43,120 nucleotides of DNA from Candidatus Pacearchaeota archaeon (GTDB lineage Archaea > Nanobdellota > Nanobdellia > Pacearchaeales > GW2011-AR1), in contig JAFCEO010000004.1 of assembly GCA_017609085.1 (NCBI GenBank), forward strand, positions 1 to 43,120, in the 5' to 3' direction. Below the pieces are notes generated by a model. That model was not told the DNA's origin, searched no databases, and worked only from the letters and a program-made list of their open reading frames with translations. Every line of letters starts with the position of its first letter. Position 1 is the stretch's first letter. Made by a program: the position numbers and the translations under genes. Positions 32,248 to 39,233 of this stretch are shown here, piece after piece.

Positions 32248-32262
32248 ATTTTTATATAATCT
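32248..32262 (-). promoter_or_regulatory. TATA promoter of nrdD
   Basis: On the minus strand TTATATAAAAATTTA lies about 45 bases before the nrdD start, leaving a short leader that includes its GAGGAAT ribosome site. Confidence 0.4.
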
Positions 32263-32352
32263 AAAACATAAAAGAAAATTAAAAATATTTCCTTTAATTA
32301 TATAATAGTAATTTTACAACAAAAAAAGAAAGAAAAAACATAAAAAACTTTG

Positions 32353-32439
32353 TTAATAATCTTCCTCTAAATCGTCCTCTTCAGAGAAGTCGTCAACGCT
32401 TATCATATCTTCTTCGTCTTCAAAATCTTCTTCTATCAT
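32353..32439 (-). CDS. Candidate 28-aa acidic microprotein
   Basis: This short frame encodes MIEEDFEDEEDMISVDDFSEEDDLEEDY and is not in the ORF track. Seventeen of 28 residues are Asp or Glu, against a genomic background rich in Lys. It has an ATG, a good TATA box about 45 bases upstream (GTTTATAAAC preceded by CGAAAA) and lies in an otherwise empty 580-base gap between nrdD and the AbrB/CDC48 genes. Very acidic peptides can act as nucleic-acid mimics or as flexible tails for partners. Function is unknown. Confidence 0.5.
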   Translation of the reverse strand: MIEEDFEDEEDMISVDDFSEEDDLEEDY

Positions 32440-32480
32440 TTTTTTAAGAGTATTTTATCTAACTTTATTTTTAAGATAGA

Positions 32481-32490
32481 GTTTATAAAC
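32481..32490. promoter_or_regulatory. Palindromic TATA element (GTTTATAAAC), possibly bidirectional
   Basis: GTTTATAAAC is a perfect 10-base palindrome. On the minus strand it is preceded by A-rich CGAAAA (BRE-like) and serves the acidic microprotein; on the plus strand, together with a second TATA-like CGTATATAAT (32495-32504), it could serve the 49-aa ORF. Confidence 0.45.
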
Positions 32491-32539
32491 TTTTCGTATA
32501 TAATTTTGTTGAATTATAATATTTAGATAATTATCTTAG

Positions 32540-32689
32540 TTGCCTAAAACAAAGAAAGGATTTAGCAGGATTATTATTGTAGTTATACTCAGAGGGAGAA
32601 AAACAAATATAGTTTCTATATTGGTTAGTGAAGAGGATGTTTTGGATAATATGTTAAAAGAGCAATCTAAAAAATCGAAAGATTTATAA
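32540..32689 (+). CDS. Candidate 49-aa basic peptide with TTG start
   Basis: From TTG 32540 the frame reads MPKTKKGFSRIIIVVILRGRKTN..., then SEEDVLDNMLKEQSKKSKDL and stop at 32689. A TATA-like CGTATATAAT lies about 40 bases upstream. The peptide has a basic N-terminus, a short hydrophobic strand and a charged helix. It uses a rare start codon and overlaps the promoter of the next gene, so it may be chance. Confidence 0.3.
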   Translation: MPKTKKGFSRIIIVVILRGRKTNIVSILVSEEDVLDNMLKEQSKKSKDL

Positions 32690-32691
32690 AG
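32676..32691 (+). promoter_or_regulatory. TATA/BRE promoter of the AbrB-CDC48 operon
   Basis: CGAAAGATTTATAAAG matches the window consensus and predicts initiation near 32712, a leader of about 78 bases before ATG 32790. Confidence 0.5.
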
Positions 32692-32708
32692 TATACATTT
32701 TATGTATA
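32692..32708 (+). promoter_or_regulatory. Palindromic operator candidate downstream of the TATA box
   Basis: TATACATTTTATGTATA contains perfect 7-base inverted half-sites (TATACAT, ATGTATA) with a TTT centre. It sits between the TATA box and the predicted start of transcription, where binding would repress. The first gene of the operon encodes an AbrB-type DNA-binding domain, so autoregulation is possible. Confidence 0.4.
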
Positions 32709-32789
32709 TACGTAAAAGATATATTTTATTTTATACACACACAATTTTAAATAAAATAAATTAAGTAAAGATTAAAAGAAACTGTTAAG

Positions 32790-33197
32790 ATGGCAGACAT
32801 TTTTGATAATCCAATTTTATGCAGGAAATGTAATGTAAAAATGGAATCTGTAAAGATAGAGAAAAATGGGTTTATTTTAAGGGCTGTTGAATGTCCAAAA
32901 TGCCACACAAAAATTTTTCATCCCCTTGATAAAGAAGAATACAATAAATTTATGAGATTAAGAAATAAAACTTTTAGAGTTAAAATGAGGATTGTCGGAA
33001 ACAGTTATGCTATAAGCATTCCAAAAGAAATAGTTAATTTCATCAAAGAGCAAGAGAAGATTATGAATAATATGGTGAAATTATGTTTCGATGATTATAA
33101 AAAATTAAGTCTCTTATTTGATGATGAGGAAGATAGCAATCAAAATAGGATTAAAAAATTTAAAAAAAATTTAAATAAGAACAAATTAATAATGTAA
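32790..33197 (+). CDS. Zinc-ribbon / SpoVT-AbrB domain regulator
   Basis: The 135-aa protein has an N-terminal zinc ribbon (CRKC ... CPKC, about 11-38) and a swapped-hairpin AbrB-like motif (KMRIVGNSYAISIPKEIVNFI, about 65-88), then a basic C-terminal tail. AbrB-type proteins bind DNA as dimers. It lies one base before the CDC48 gene, so the two are co-transcribed and probably coupled. It may control its own operon through the palindrome at 32692. The regulatory target is not proven. Confidence 0.75.
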   Translation: MADIFDNPILCRKCNVKMESVKIEKNGFILRAVECPKCHTKIFHPLDKEEYNKFMRLRNKTFRVKMRIVGNSYAISIPKEIVNFIKEQEKIMNNMVKLCFDDYKKLSLLFDDEEDSNQNRIKKFKKNLNKNKLIM

Positions 33198-33198
33198 A

Positions 33199-35490
33199 AT
33201 GGCAGAAGAAATTAAATTGAGAGTGGCAGAATCTTTGCAAGATGACGCTTACAAAGGTATTGCTAGAATAGACTCTGAAATAATGAGAAAATTAGACGTA
33301 AGAAGAGGAGACGTTATTTATATTAAAGGAGAAAGAGAGACAGTAGCCATGGTTGATAGAGCATATCCTGCAGACATTGGAGAAGGGATAATAAGAATTG
33401 ATGGAATCATAAGAAGAAATGCAAAAACAGGAATCGGAGAATTAGTTTCTATTAGAAAAGCTGAAGTTAAAGATGCAAAAAAAATTACAATAGCTCCTGT
33501 GCAAAAAGGAATAAGGATTCAAGCAGATCCTGAAATTTTTAAGAGAGGATTGCTTGGAAGAGCTGTTGTAAAGGCAGATATTGTGGTTTTAGGAGGGGCT
33601 AAAAGAAGAAGAGACATCATGTCTGAAGAATTTGGTATAGAAGACATTTTTGGAGATTTAAACAATATTTTTGGAGGAGCATTTGGCAATTTTGGGTTCG
33701 GCAATTTACAACAAATGAGGTTTGTTGTTGTTTCTACTCATCCAAATCAACCTGTAATTATAACAGAAAATACAGAAATTGTTGTATCTCCGAAAGCAGT
33801 CGAAATTGTTGAAGAAAAAATTCCAGAAGTTACTTATGAAGATATTGGAGGTCTAGAAGAAGAAATCAAAAAAATTAGAGAAATGGTGGAGCTACCATTA
33901 AAACACCCAGAGATATTTAATAGACTTGGAATAGAGCCTCCAAAAGGAGTTTTGTTGCATGGTCCTCCAGGAACAGGAAAAACTTTATTGGCTAAAGCAG
34001 TTGCTAACGAAAGTGAAGCTAATTTTATTTTGCTTAATGGTCCTGAAATAATGTCAAAATTCTATGGTGAATCTGAAAAAAGAATTAGAGATATTTTTGA
34101 AGAAGCTGAAAAAACAGCTCCAACAATTATATTTATAGATGAAATAGATGCAATTGCTCCAAAAAGAGAAGAATCTTATGGAGAAGTTGAAAGAAGAGTT
34201 GTAAGTCAGTTATTAACTATGATGGATGGATTAAAAACAAGAGGTAGAGTGGTTGTCATTGGAGCAACTAACAGGCCAAATGCTATAGACCCTGCATTAA
34301 GAAGGCCAGGAAGATTTGATAGAGAATTATCTATAAATGTTCCGGATAAAGATGGAAGACTTTCTATTTTAAAAATACATACAAGGAATATGCCTCTTGC
34401 TAAAAATGTAAATTTAGAAGAGTTAGCAAGAATAACCCATGGTTTTGTTGGTGCTGACATAAATGCGTTAGCGAAAGAAGCTGCTATGAATGTTTTAAGA
34501 AGACTTCTTCCTAAATTTAAAATGAAAGAAGATGAACCAATTTCAGAAGATATTTTACAGGAATTGAAAGTAACATCAAAAGACTTCGAAGAAGCTCTAA
34601 AAATTGTAAGGCCAAGTGCGATGAGAGAAGTTTTGGTGGAAACTCCAAATGTAAAATGGAATGATGTCGGAGGGTTAGAAAAAACAAAACAAGAATTAAA
34701 AGAAGCAATAGAATGGCCTTTAAGGTATCCTGAATCTTTTAAAAGAATAGGAATTAGGCCACCAAAAGGCATTCTTCTTTATGGTCCTCCAGGAACAGGA
34801 AAAACTTTATTGGCTAAAGCAGTTGCTAACGAAAGTGAAGCTAATTTTATACAAGTTAAAGGCCCTTCATTATTGAGTATGTGGGTTGGAAAAAGTGAAG
34901 AAGGTGTGAGAAAAGTTTTTGAAAGAGCGAGACAAGTAGCTCCTTGTATTATCTTCTTTGACGAAATTGATGCTTTAGCTGGTAGAAGAGGTCTCGAAAC
35001 AGGAACAAAAGTTACTGAAAGAGTTTTAAATCAATTATTGGCAGAGATGGATGGTATAGAAGATTTGACTAATGTTGTTGTAATAGGTGCCACAAACAGA
35101 CCTGATATGATAGACCCCGCTTTATTAAGACCGGGAAGATTTGATAGAATTGTATTAATTAATGTTCCAGACAAAAAAGCAAGACTTGATATTTTAAAAA
35201 TACATACAAGGAATATGCCTCTTGCTAAAGATGTTAAACTTCAAGAAATCGCAGAAAAAACAGAGGGTTATGTTGGAGCAGATATAGAAAATTTGGTAAG
35301 AGAAGCAGGATTACTTGCCTTAAGAGAGAATATGGAGAGTAAAGAGGTAAGAAAAAAACATTTTGAAGCGGCATTAAAGAAAGTTAAAGCTTCTATTGGT
35401 AAAGGAGATGTTGAGAGGTACAAAAAAGTAGAAGAAAATTATTTAAAAAGTGCGAGAGCTGCTTTAAGCGAGCCGGCCTACTTAGGATAA
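33199..35490 (+). CDS. CDC48/VCP-type AAA+ ATPase (VAT)
   Basis: The 763-aa unfoldase has an N domain (double-psi barrel plus four-stranded part, about 1-195), D1 with Walker A GPPGTGKT (255-262) and Walker B IIFIDEIDA, and D2 with Walker A GPPGTGKT (529-536) and IIFFDEIDA. Pore loops are KFYG (D1) and MWVG (D2). The N domain contains a Gly/Phe-rich insertion (FGDLNNIFGGAFGNFGFGNL, about 150-170). It extracts and unfolds proteins for the proteasome. D1 and D2 share a 70-base and a 40-base stretch of identical DNA. The C-terminus lacks the HbYX-like motif in obvious form. Confidence 0.95.
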   Translation: MAEEIKLRVAESLQDDAYKGIARIDSEIMRKLDVRRGDVIYIKGERETVAMVDRAYPADIGEGIIRIDGIIRRNAKTGIGELVSIRKAEVKDAKKITIAPVQKGIRIQADPEIFKRGLLGRAVVKADIVVLGGAKRRRDIMSEEFGIEDIFGDLNNIFGGAFGNFGFGNLQQMRFVVVSTHPNQPVIITENTEIVVSPKAVEIVEEKIPEVTYEDIGGLEEEIKKIREMVELPLKHPEIFNRLGIEPPKGVLLHGPPGTGKTLLAKAVANESEANFILLNGPEIMSKFYGESEKRIRDIFEEAEKTAPTIIFIDEIDAIAPKREESYGEVERRVVSQLLTMMDGLKTRGRVVVIGATNRPNAIDPALRRPGRFDRELSINVPDKDGRLSILKIHTRNMPLAKNVNLEELARITHGFVGADINALAKEAAMNVLRRLLPKFKMKEDEPISEDILQELKVTSKDFEEALKIVRPSAMREVLVETPNVKWNDVGGLEKTKQELKEAIEWPLRYPESFKRIGIRPPKGILLYGPPGTGKTLLAKAVANESEANFIQVKGPSLLSMWVGKSEEGVRKVFERARQVAPCIIFFDEIDALAGRRGLETGTKVTERVLNQLLAEMDGIEDLTNVVVIGATNRPDMIDPALLRPGRFDRIVLINVPDKKARLDILKIHTRNMPLAKDVKLQEIAEKTEGYVGADIENLVREAGLLALRENMESKEVRKKHFEAALKKVKASIGKGDVERYKKVEENYLKSARAALSEPAYLG
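33959..34028 (+). repeat. 70-base perfect direct repeat, copy 1 (CDC48 D1 Walker A)
   Basis: This stretch around the D1 P-loop is identical to 34781-34850 in D2, including all synonymous positions. Flanking DNA is clearly different, so the identity has sharp edges. Confidence 0.9.
34365..34404 (+). repeat. 40-base perfect direct repeat, copy 1 (CDC48 D1 C-terminal part)
   Basis: The segment encoding ILKIHTRNMPLAK in D1 is identical to 35190-35229 in D2 at every base. Confidence 0.9.
34781..34850 (+). repeat. 70-base perfect direct repeat, copy 2 (CDC48 D2 Walker A)
   Basis: Second copy of the repeat at 33959-34028, in the same reading frame and the homologous position of D2. Confidence 0.9.
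35190..35229 (+). repeat. 40-base perfect direct repeat, copy 2 (CDC48 D2 C-terminal part)
   Basis: Second copy of the repeat at 34365-34404, at the homologous place in D2, spaced from the first repeat as in D1. Confidence 0.9.
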
Positions 35491-35507
35491 TTTTAAAAGA
35501 GTTTCTA

Positions 35508-36395
35508 TTAAAGTCTTGTTATTATCTCCACTTTATCTGTTAGAAGAATTGTATCTTCTGCTTGACTTACTGGAGAATTGGATTTTTCAACGAGTTTTGA
35601 ATAATGATGCAAAATCCCTGAATTTTCAAGAAAAAGAAGGGCAATTTTGGTTCTAGAACCAAATTTTTTTGTAAGCCATCTTTCGCAAAATGGGAGAGTT
35701 CTATACTCTTCTAGAATATACTGATAAATTTTTCTTGCTGTTGCATCCCTTACTGAACCTTGTTTTTCAAGACGGTAGATACTACTTTTTCCACCATCAT
35801 AAACTAATCCAAGACCAGGAGTGGCAAAAGGTTCTATGGCATAAGCCCCTTCCTGAAGTTTAGTTAAGTTATTGTTTTCGTAGCTTGGAATAATTAAACC
35901 TGCGTGAACTAAGAAATGACCAAGTTCGTGGCCTGAAAGATTTCTTATTGGAGAAAAACCTTTTTTTGTAATTGTTTCTTGTATGACAGAACCGATTTCA
36001 GATAAAGTTATGCTTTTTTTTATTATTTTTAATGCGTTTTCTAAAGCATCTTCACTTGCCCTTATAAGTTCTTTATATTTTTCTTCTTCTGTTAAGTCTA
36101 GAGAGAAAGCAGTATCTGCTATAGAACCATCAATATGAACTCCCATATCCACCTTCAAAAGACCAGCAGCTATTTCATTATCATTTGAACTTGGAGTGTA
36201 ATGAGCTGCTATTCCGTCTTTAGCGAGATTGAGTGGAAAAGCTGGCTTTCCTCCAAGTTTTAAGATTTTATCTTCAATTTTTTCAGCTATTTCTAACAAA
36301 GGCATATTCGGTTTTATTAACTGTCTTGCGTATTCCTTAACTTCTGCTGCAATCTGTCCTGCTCTCTTATAATTCTTTAGTCTTTTCTCATCCAT
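35508..36395 (-). CDS. map: Methionine aminopeptidase, type II
   Basis: The 295-aa enzyme removes the initiator methionine. H65 (GIAAHYTP), metal ligands D83 and D94 (KVDMGVHIDGSIADTAF), the His in SGHELGHFLVH, Glu in YAIEPFA and the last Glu in QAEDTILL are all present, and the type II insertion (TARKIYQYILEEYRTLPFCERWL) marks the archaeal/eukaryotic form. The gene is transcribed divergently from the PAS protein gene across a shared TATA element and is convergent with CDC48, 17 bases away. Confidence 0.95.
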   Translation of the reverse strand: MDEKRLKNYKRAGQIAAEVKEYARQLIKPNMPLLEIAEKIEDKILKLGGKPAFPLNLAKDGIAAHYTPSSNDNEIAAGLLKVDMGVHIDGSIADTAFSLDLTEEEKYKELIRASEDALENALKIIKKSITLSEIGSVIQETITKKGFSPIRNLSGHELGHFLVHAGLIIPSYENNNLTKLQEGAYAIEPFATPGLGLVYDGGKSSIYRLEKQGSVRDATARKIYQYILEEYRTLPFCERWLTKKFGSRTKIALLFLENSGILHHYSKLVEKSNSPVSQAEDTILLTDKVEIITRL

Positions 36396-36413
36396 TATTC
36401 TAATAATTTTTTT

Positions 36414-36427
36414 AGAGTATATAAATG
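36414..36427. promoter_or_regulatory. Shared divergent TATA element (map / PAS gene)
   Basis: AGAGTATATAAATG contains TATATAAA on the plus strand and TTTATATA on the minus strand. It lies about 26 bases before the map ATG (minus) and about 37 bases before ATG 36458 (plus), so the same box can serve both genes, which therefore may compete for TBP. Confidence 0.5.
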
Positions 36428-36457
36428 TTTAAAAAAATGTAAAAGAATTAAAACTTG

Positions 36458-37771
36458 ATGGAAAAGAAAGAATATAAAGGGTTCTTTGGAAAATTTGAGA
36501 AATTTTTTGATTGGATAATTGATATTTATATCAGAATTGAAGATTACCATAAACTTGCAAAATCTCATAAAAAATATTTCGATTTAGCCCTGAAGAGTGA
36601 TTTTGAAATTAAAAATTTAAGAAGAATAGTTGAAAGACAAGAGGAGAATATTAAAAAACTTGCTATAGAAAATTTGGGATTAAGAGATAAATTAACAGAA
36701 TATCGAAAAAGAGTCTTGGAAAGTCCAGAATACATAAAATCAGAAAGAGAAAAAAGAAAGTATAAAGAACTGGCTGAAGAAAGGGGGAAATTAATCGAAT
36801 TTTTGAAGAGAGACAAAAAGGAGATAATGAAATTTAATGATTCTCTTATAAGAAAAAAAGCTGTTGACCCATTAGCTATGTTTTTAGAACAGAATGTGAG
36901 AGAGCCCTATTTATTGCTTAACAAAGAAGGTAAGATACTCTATTGTACAAAAGCTTTAATGAAAGAACTTGGAATAAGTGAAGATAAAAATATAAAAGGA
37001 AAAAGCTATCTGGAAATTTTGAAAAGTGAAAATATAGAAGAACTAAAGTACATAAAAAAACTTTTAACTTTAGAAGAAGAAAAAGAATTTGACATCTCTT
37101 GTGAGATTAATAATAAAAAAGTTAATTTACATGTAATAAAGAAACTTCCCATCTTTGTTCCAGTAGAATTTGAATATCGTGGAAAAGAAAGAGATATGAA
37201 CGTTATTTCCTGTGTTCCATTAATCATAGAGAAAACAAGAAAATGGTCATTCCATATAAAACACAGCCTTGAAAAGATAATAGAAAAAGTAGAAAAAGAT
37301 AATTTAATTGCAAAAGAAATCGAAAAAGAAATGCCGAAGATTTATGCAGGACTTATTAGACATGGCTGGAAAAGTAAAGATATTTTGGAACTTGAAAAAA
37401 AATTGGGAATAACTGGTGCGTACTTTTATCTTAAAAATCAGCTTAACAAAATAGAAGAGAAAGAGAGAGCAATTAAAAAAGCAAAAAGAAGAAAAGAAGC
37501 AAAAGAAAGACTCAAAAGAATTAAAAAACAACAACGAGAAAGAAGAAAAATCGAAAGAAAAAGAGACAAAGTTATTTCTGTATTCAGAGCAAAACACGGA
37601 TTAAGGAAATCTGAATTAATGAAATGCTGGAAGGAAAGTAAGGACTTCAAAGATTTTGTTTATAAATGTAGGAGTCTAATAAATAACAAGGAACAGGAAG
37701 AAGAGAAAAAGAAAATAATTGGAAGCATGATTATGGGGGTTATCAATCACAAATCAAAATCTAATCCTTAA
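36458..37771 (+). CDS. Coiled-coil protein with a PAS-like domain
   Basis: The track starts at a TTG (36455); ATG 36458 is preferred (437 aa). Layout: N-terminal helical region, long coiled coil (about 40-135), a PAS-like domain about 145-255 (PYLLLNKEGKILYCTKALMKELGIS, then a beta-rich second half ending VISCVPLII), a helical part (GLIRHGWKSKDI) and a highly basic coiled coil (RRKEAKERLKRIKKQQRERRK). No kinase, HTH or membrane segment is seen. It may be a soluble sensor or scaffold, perhaps binding nucleic acid through the basic region. It is convergent with the next gene, overlapping by 11 bases. Confidence 0.65.
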   Translation: MEKKEYKGFFGKFEKFFDWIIDIYIRIEDYHKLAKSHKKYFDLALKSDFEIKNLRRIVERQEENIKKLAIENLGLRDKLTEYRKRVLESPEYIKSEREKRKYKELAEERGKLIEFLKRDKKEIMKFNDSLIRKKAVDPLAMFLEQNVREPYLLLNKEGKILYCTKALMKELGISEDKNIKGKSYLEILKSENIEELKYIKKLLTLEEEKEFDISCEINNKKVNLHVIKKLPIFVPVEFEYRGKERDMNVISCVPLIIEKTRKWSFHIKHSLEKIIEKVEKDNLIAKEIEKEMPKIYAGLIRHGWKSKDILELEKKLGITGAYFYLKNQLNKIEEKERAIKKAKRRKEAKERLKRIKKQQRERRKIERKRDKVISVFRAKHGLRKSELMKCWKESKDFKDFVYKCRSLINNKEQEEEKKKIIGSMIMGVINHKSKSNP

Positions 37772-38207
37772 TTCTTCTCTCTTTAGGTACAAAATTTGTA
37801 ATTCTTTCTTTTGTGGATTTTCCACAACCAATAAAATCTTGACGATTTTTTAAAATTTTAAAGCTCTTTTCAGCCTTAATTAATAGATCGTTTCCTTTAA
37901 ACCATTGTTCTGCTTTTTCATCGTCTATAACAAGAATGTTTTTTGTTATTTGATTTTTAAATAGATATAAAGAGTCAAGACTAAGGCGAAAACCATCTGG
38001 GTGTTGTTTGACAAAATATAATCCTATATTTTCTATTCTAAGATTTTTATCCAGAACTCTAAGTTCTTCAGAAGACAAAGAGCCAGAGTATAGACGTATT
38101 TTCTCTTTTCCAAACTTTAAAAGTAAGTAAGGAAGAGATGTTATACCGAATTGCTTATTTAATTGATTTAAAATTTTTCTCTTCTCGGGTGATTTTATGA
38201 TTTTCAT
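37761..38207 (-). CDS. PUA-like RNA-binding protein (NOL1/NOP2/Fmu-associated)
   Basis: The 148-aa protein begins at ATG 38207 (MKIIKSPEKRK); the track uses a TTG at 38216. The C-terminal half (IGLYFVKQHPDGFRLSLDSL ... WFKGNDL ... DFIGCGKS ... NFVPKERRI) matches the PUA-type domain that accompanies RsmF/NSUN methyltransferases. In this genome it is a separate gene 12 bases downstream of the methyltransferase on the same strand. It probably positions the methyltransferase on rRNA or tRNA. Confidence 0.75.
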   Translation of the reverse strand: MKIIKSPEKRKILNQLNKQFGITSLPYLLLKFGKEKIRLYSGSLSSEELRVLDKNLRIENIGLYFVKQHPDGFRLSLDSLYLFKNQITKNILVIDDEKAEQWFKGNDLLIKAEKSFKILKNRQDFIGCGKSTKERITNFVPKERRIKD

Positions 38208-38219
38208 TTTCCCCAAATT

Positions 38220-39170
38220 TTATTCAAGTTTTTTTATTTTGCATAAAAAGAACCCTTCTGTATCATTATCTTGAGGATAAATACGACAGGCTCTATTCAG
38301 TTCTTTACTAAGTATTTGACCTTCCCATTCTGTTATCCCTGGACGGGTTTTTAAAGGCAGTGTAATCGGCTCTATTTTTATATTAAAATTATTAAGTAAA
38401 TGTTGTATAATAAGTTCATTTTCTTCCGGAGCATGGGTACAAGTTGAATATAACATTTCCCCTCCAGGCCTTAAAATTTCTAAAGCAGAAGAAGCAAGTT
38501 TTTTTTGTATTCTTGATAGTTTATTTATAACTTTTATGTTCCACATTTTTAATGTAGCAAGATTACTTCTTATATTTCCTTCCCCCGAACAAGGAACATC
38601 TGCTAAAATTTTTGAAGCTTGGAACTTAAGTTTTTTCAATTTATTACATAAAACAATGCCATCATGTCTTGTTATTATTACATTGCTACAGCCTTGTTTT
38701 TCTAAATTAGATGAAAGAATGGAGATTCTTCCTAAGTTTACATCATTTGCTATTATCGTCCCTTTATTCTCCATTACTGCACAAGCATGGGTTGTTTTTG
38801 AGCCCGGAGCTGCACATAAATCAACTAAGATGTCTTGTGATGATGGTTTTAAAGCAAGAATCGGCATCATTGATGCAGTTTCTTGAATATAGTAATATCC
38901 TAAAATATGCTCTCTGCTCTTTCCCAATTCTCCAGGTAACAAATTGCTTGCTACTTGCATAATTTCCGGATATTCTGGAAAAGGTTGTTTTATCTTCCAT
39001 TTTTTTTCTAATCTTTTTTTTAATTCCTGTGGAGAGATTTTCAAAGTATTGCATCTGATAGTTCTCAACAGGGGTTTTTTTGAAAAAATCCAAAACTTCT
39101 TTATGTCATTTCTATCTGTCAAAAGTTTTTCAATTCTTTCTTTGAAAAGAGGTTTTGGTCGATAATCCAT
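38220..39170 (-). CDS. RNA (cytosine-C5) methyltransferase, NSUN/RsmB family
   Basis: The 316-aa enzyme methylates cytosine in tRNA or rRNA. SAM-binding site VDLCAAPGSKT, catalytic motifs DVPCSGEG (motif IV, Cys) and YSTCTHAPEENE (motif VI Cys), and the N-terminal RNA-recognition part (LRTIRCNTLKISPQELKKRL) are visible. The substrate is not deducible. The PUA protein immediately downstream may be its second subunit. A TATA element (AATTTATTAAAC on the minus strand) lies about 28 bases before the ATG, implying a leaderless transcript. Confidence 0.9.
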   Translation of the reverse strand: MDYRPKPLFKERIEKLLTDRNDIKKFWIFSKKPLLRTIRCNTLKISPQELKKRLEKKWKIKQPFPEYPEIMQVASNLLPGELGKSREHILGYYYIQETASMMPILALKPSSQDILVDLCAAPGSKTTHACAVMENKGTIIANDVNLGRISILSSNLEKQGCSNVIITRHDGIVLCNKLKKLKFQASKILADVPCSGEGNIRSNLATLKMWNIKVINKLSRIQKKLASSALEILRPGGEMLYSTCTHAPEENELIIQHLLNNFNIKIEPITLPLKTRPGITEWEGQILSKELNRACRIYPQDNDTEGFFLCKIKKLE

Positions 39171-39188
39171 AAAAGAAAAAGTCTGAAT

Positions 39189-39205
39189 TAGTTTAATAAA
39201 TTAAC
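39189..39205 (-). promoter_or_regulatory. TATA promoter of the NSUN-type gene
   Basis: The minus strand reads AATTTATTAAAC about 28 bases before ATG 39170. Confidence 0.4.
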
Positions 39206-39233
39206 CATTATCATATTTACTTTTAAACCTTTT

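Noticed and set aside
33959-35229. CDC48 repeats as a mobile element or tandem duplication
   Set aside because: They lie in homologous places of the two ATPase domains in frame, have no terminal inverted repeats or target duplication, and do not duplicate the flanks.
37304-37650. Minus-strand ORFs of 97 and 70 aa within the PAS protein gene
   Set aside because: They are Phe/Ser/Leu-rich mirror images of the lysine-rich coiled coil.
38536-39165. Plus-strand ORFs opposite the NSUN-type gene
   Set aside because: The minus-strand gene has all catalytic motifs; the opposite frames show none and lack promoters.
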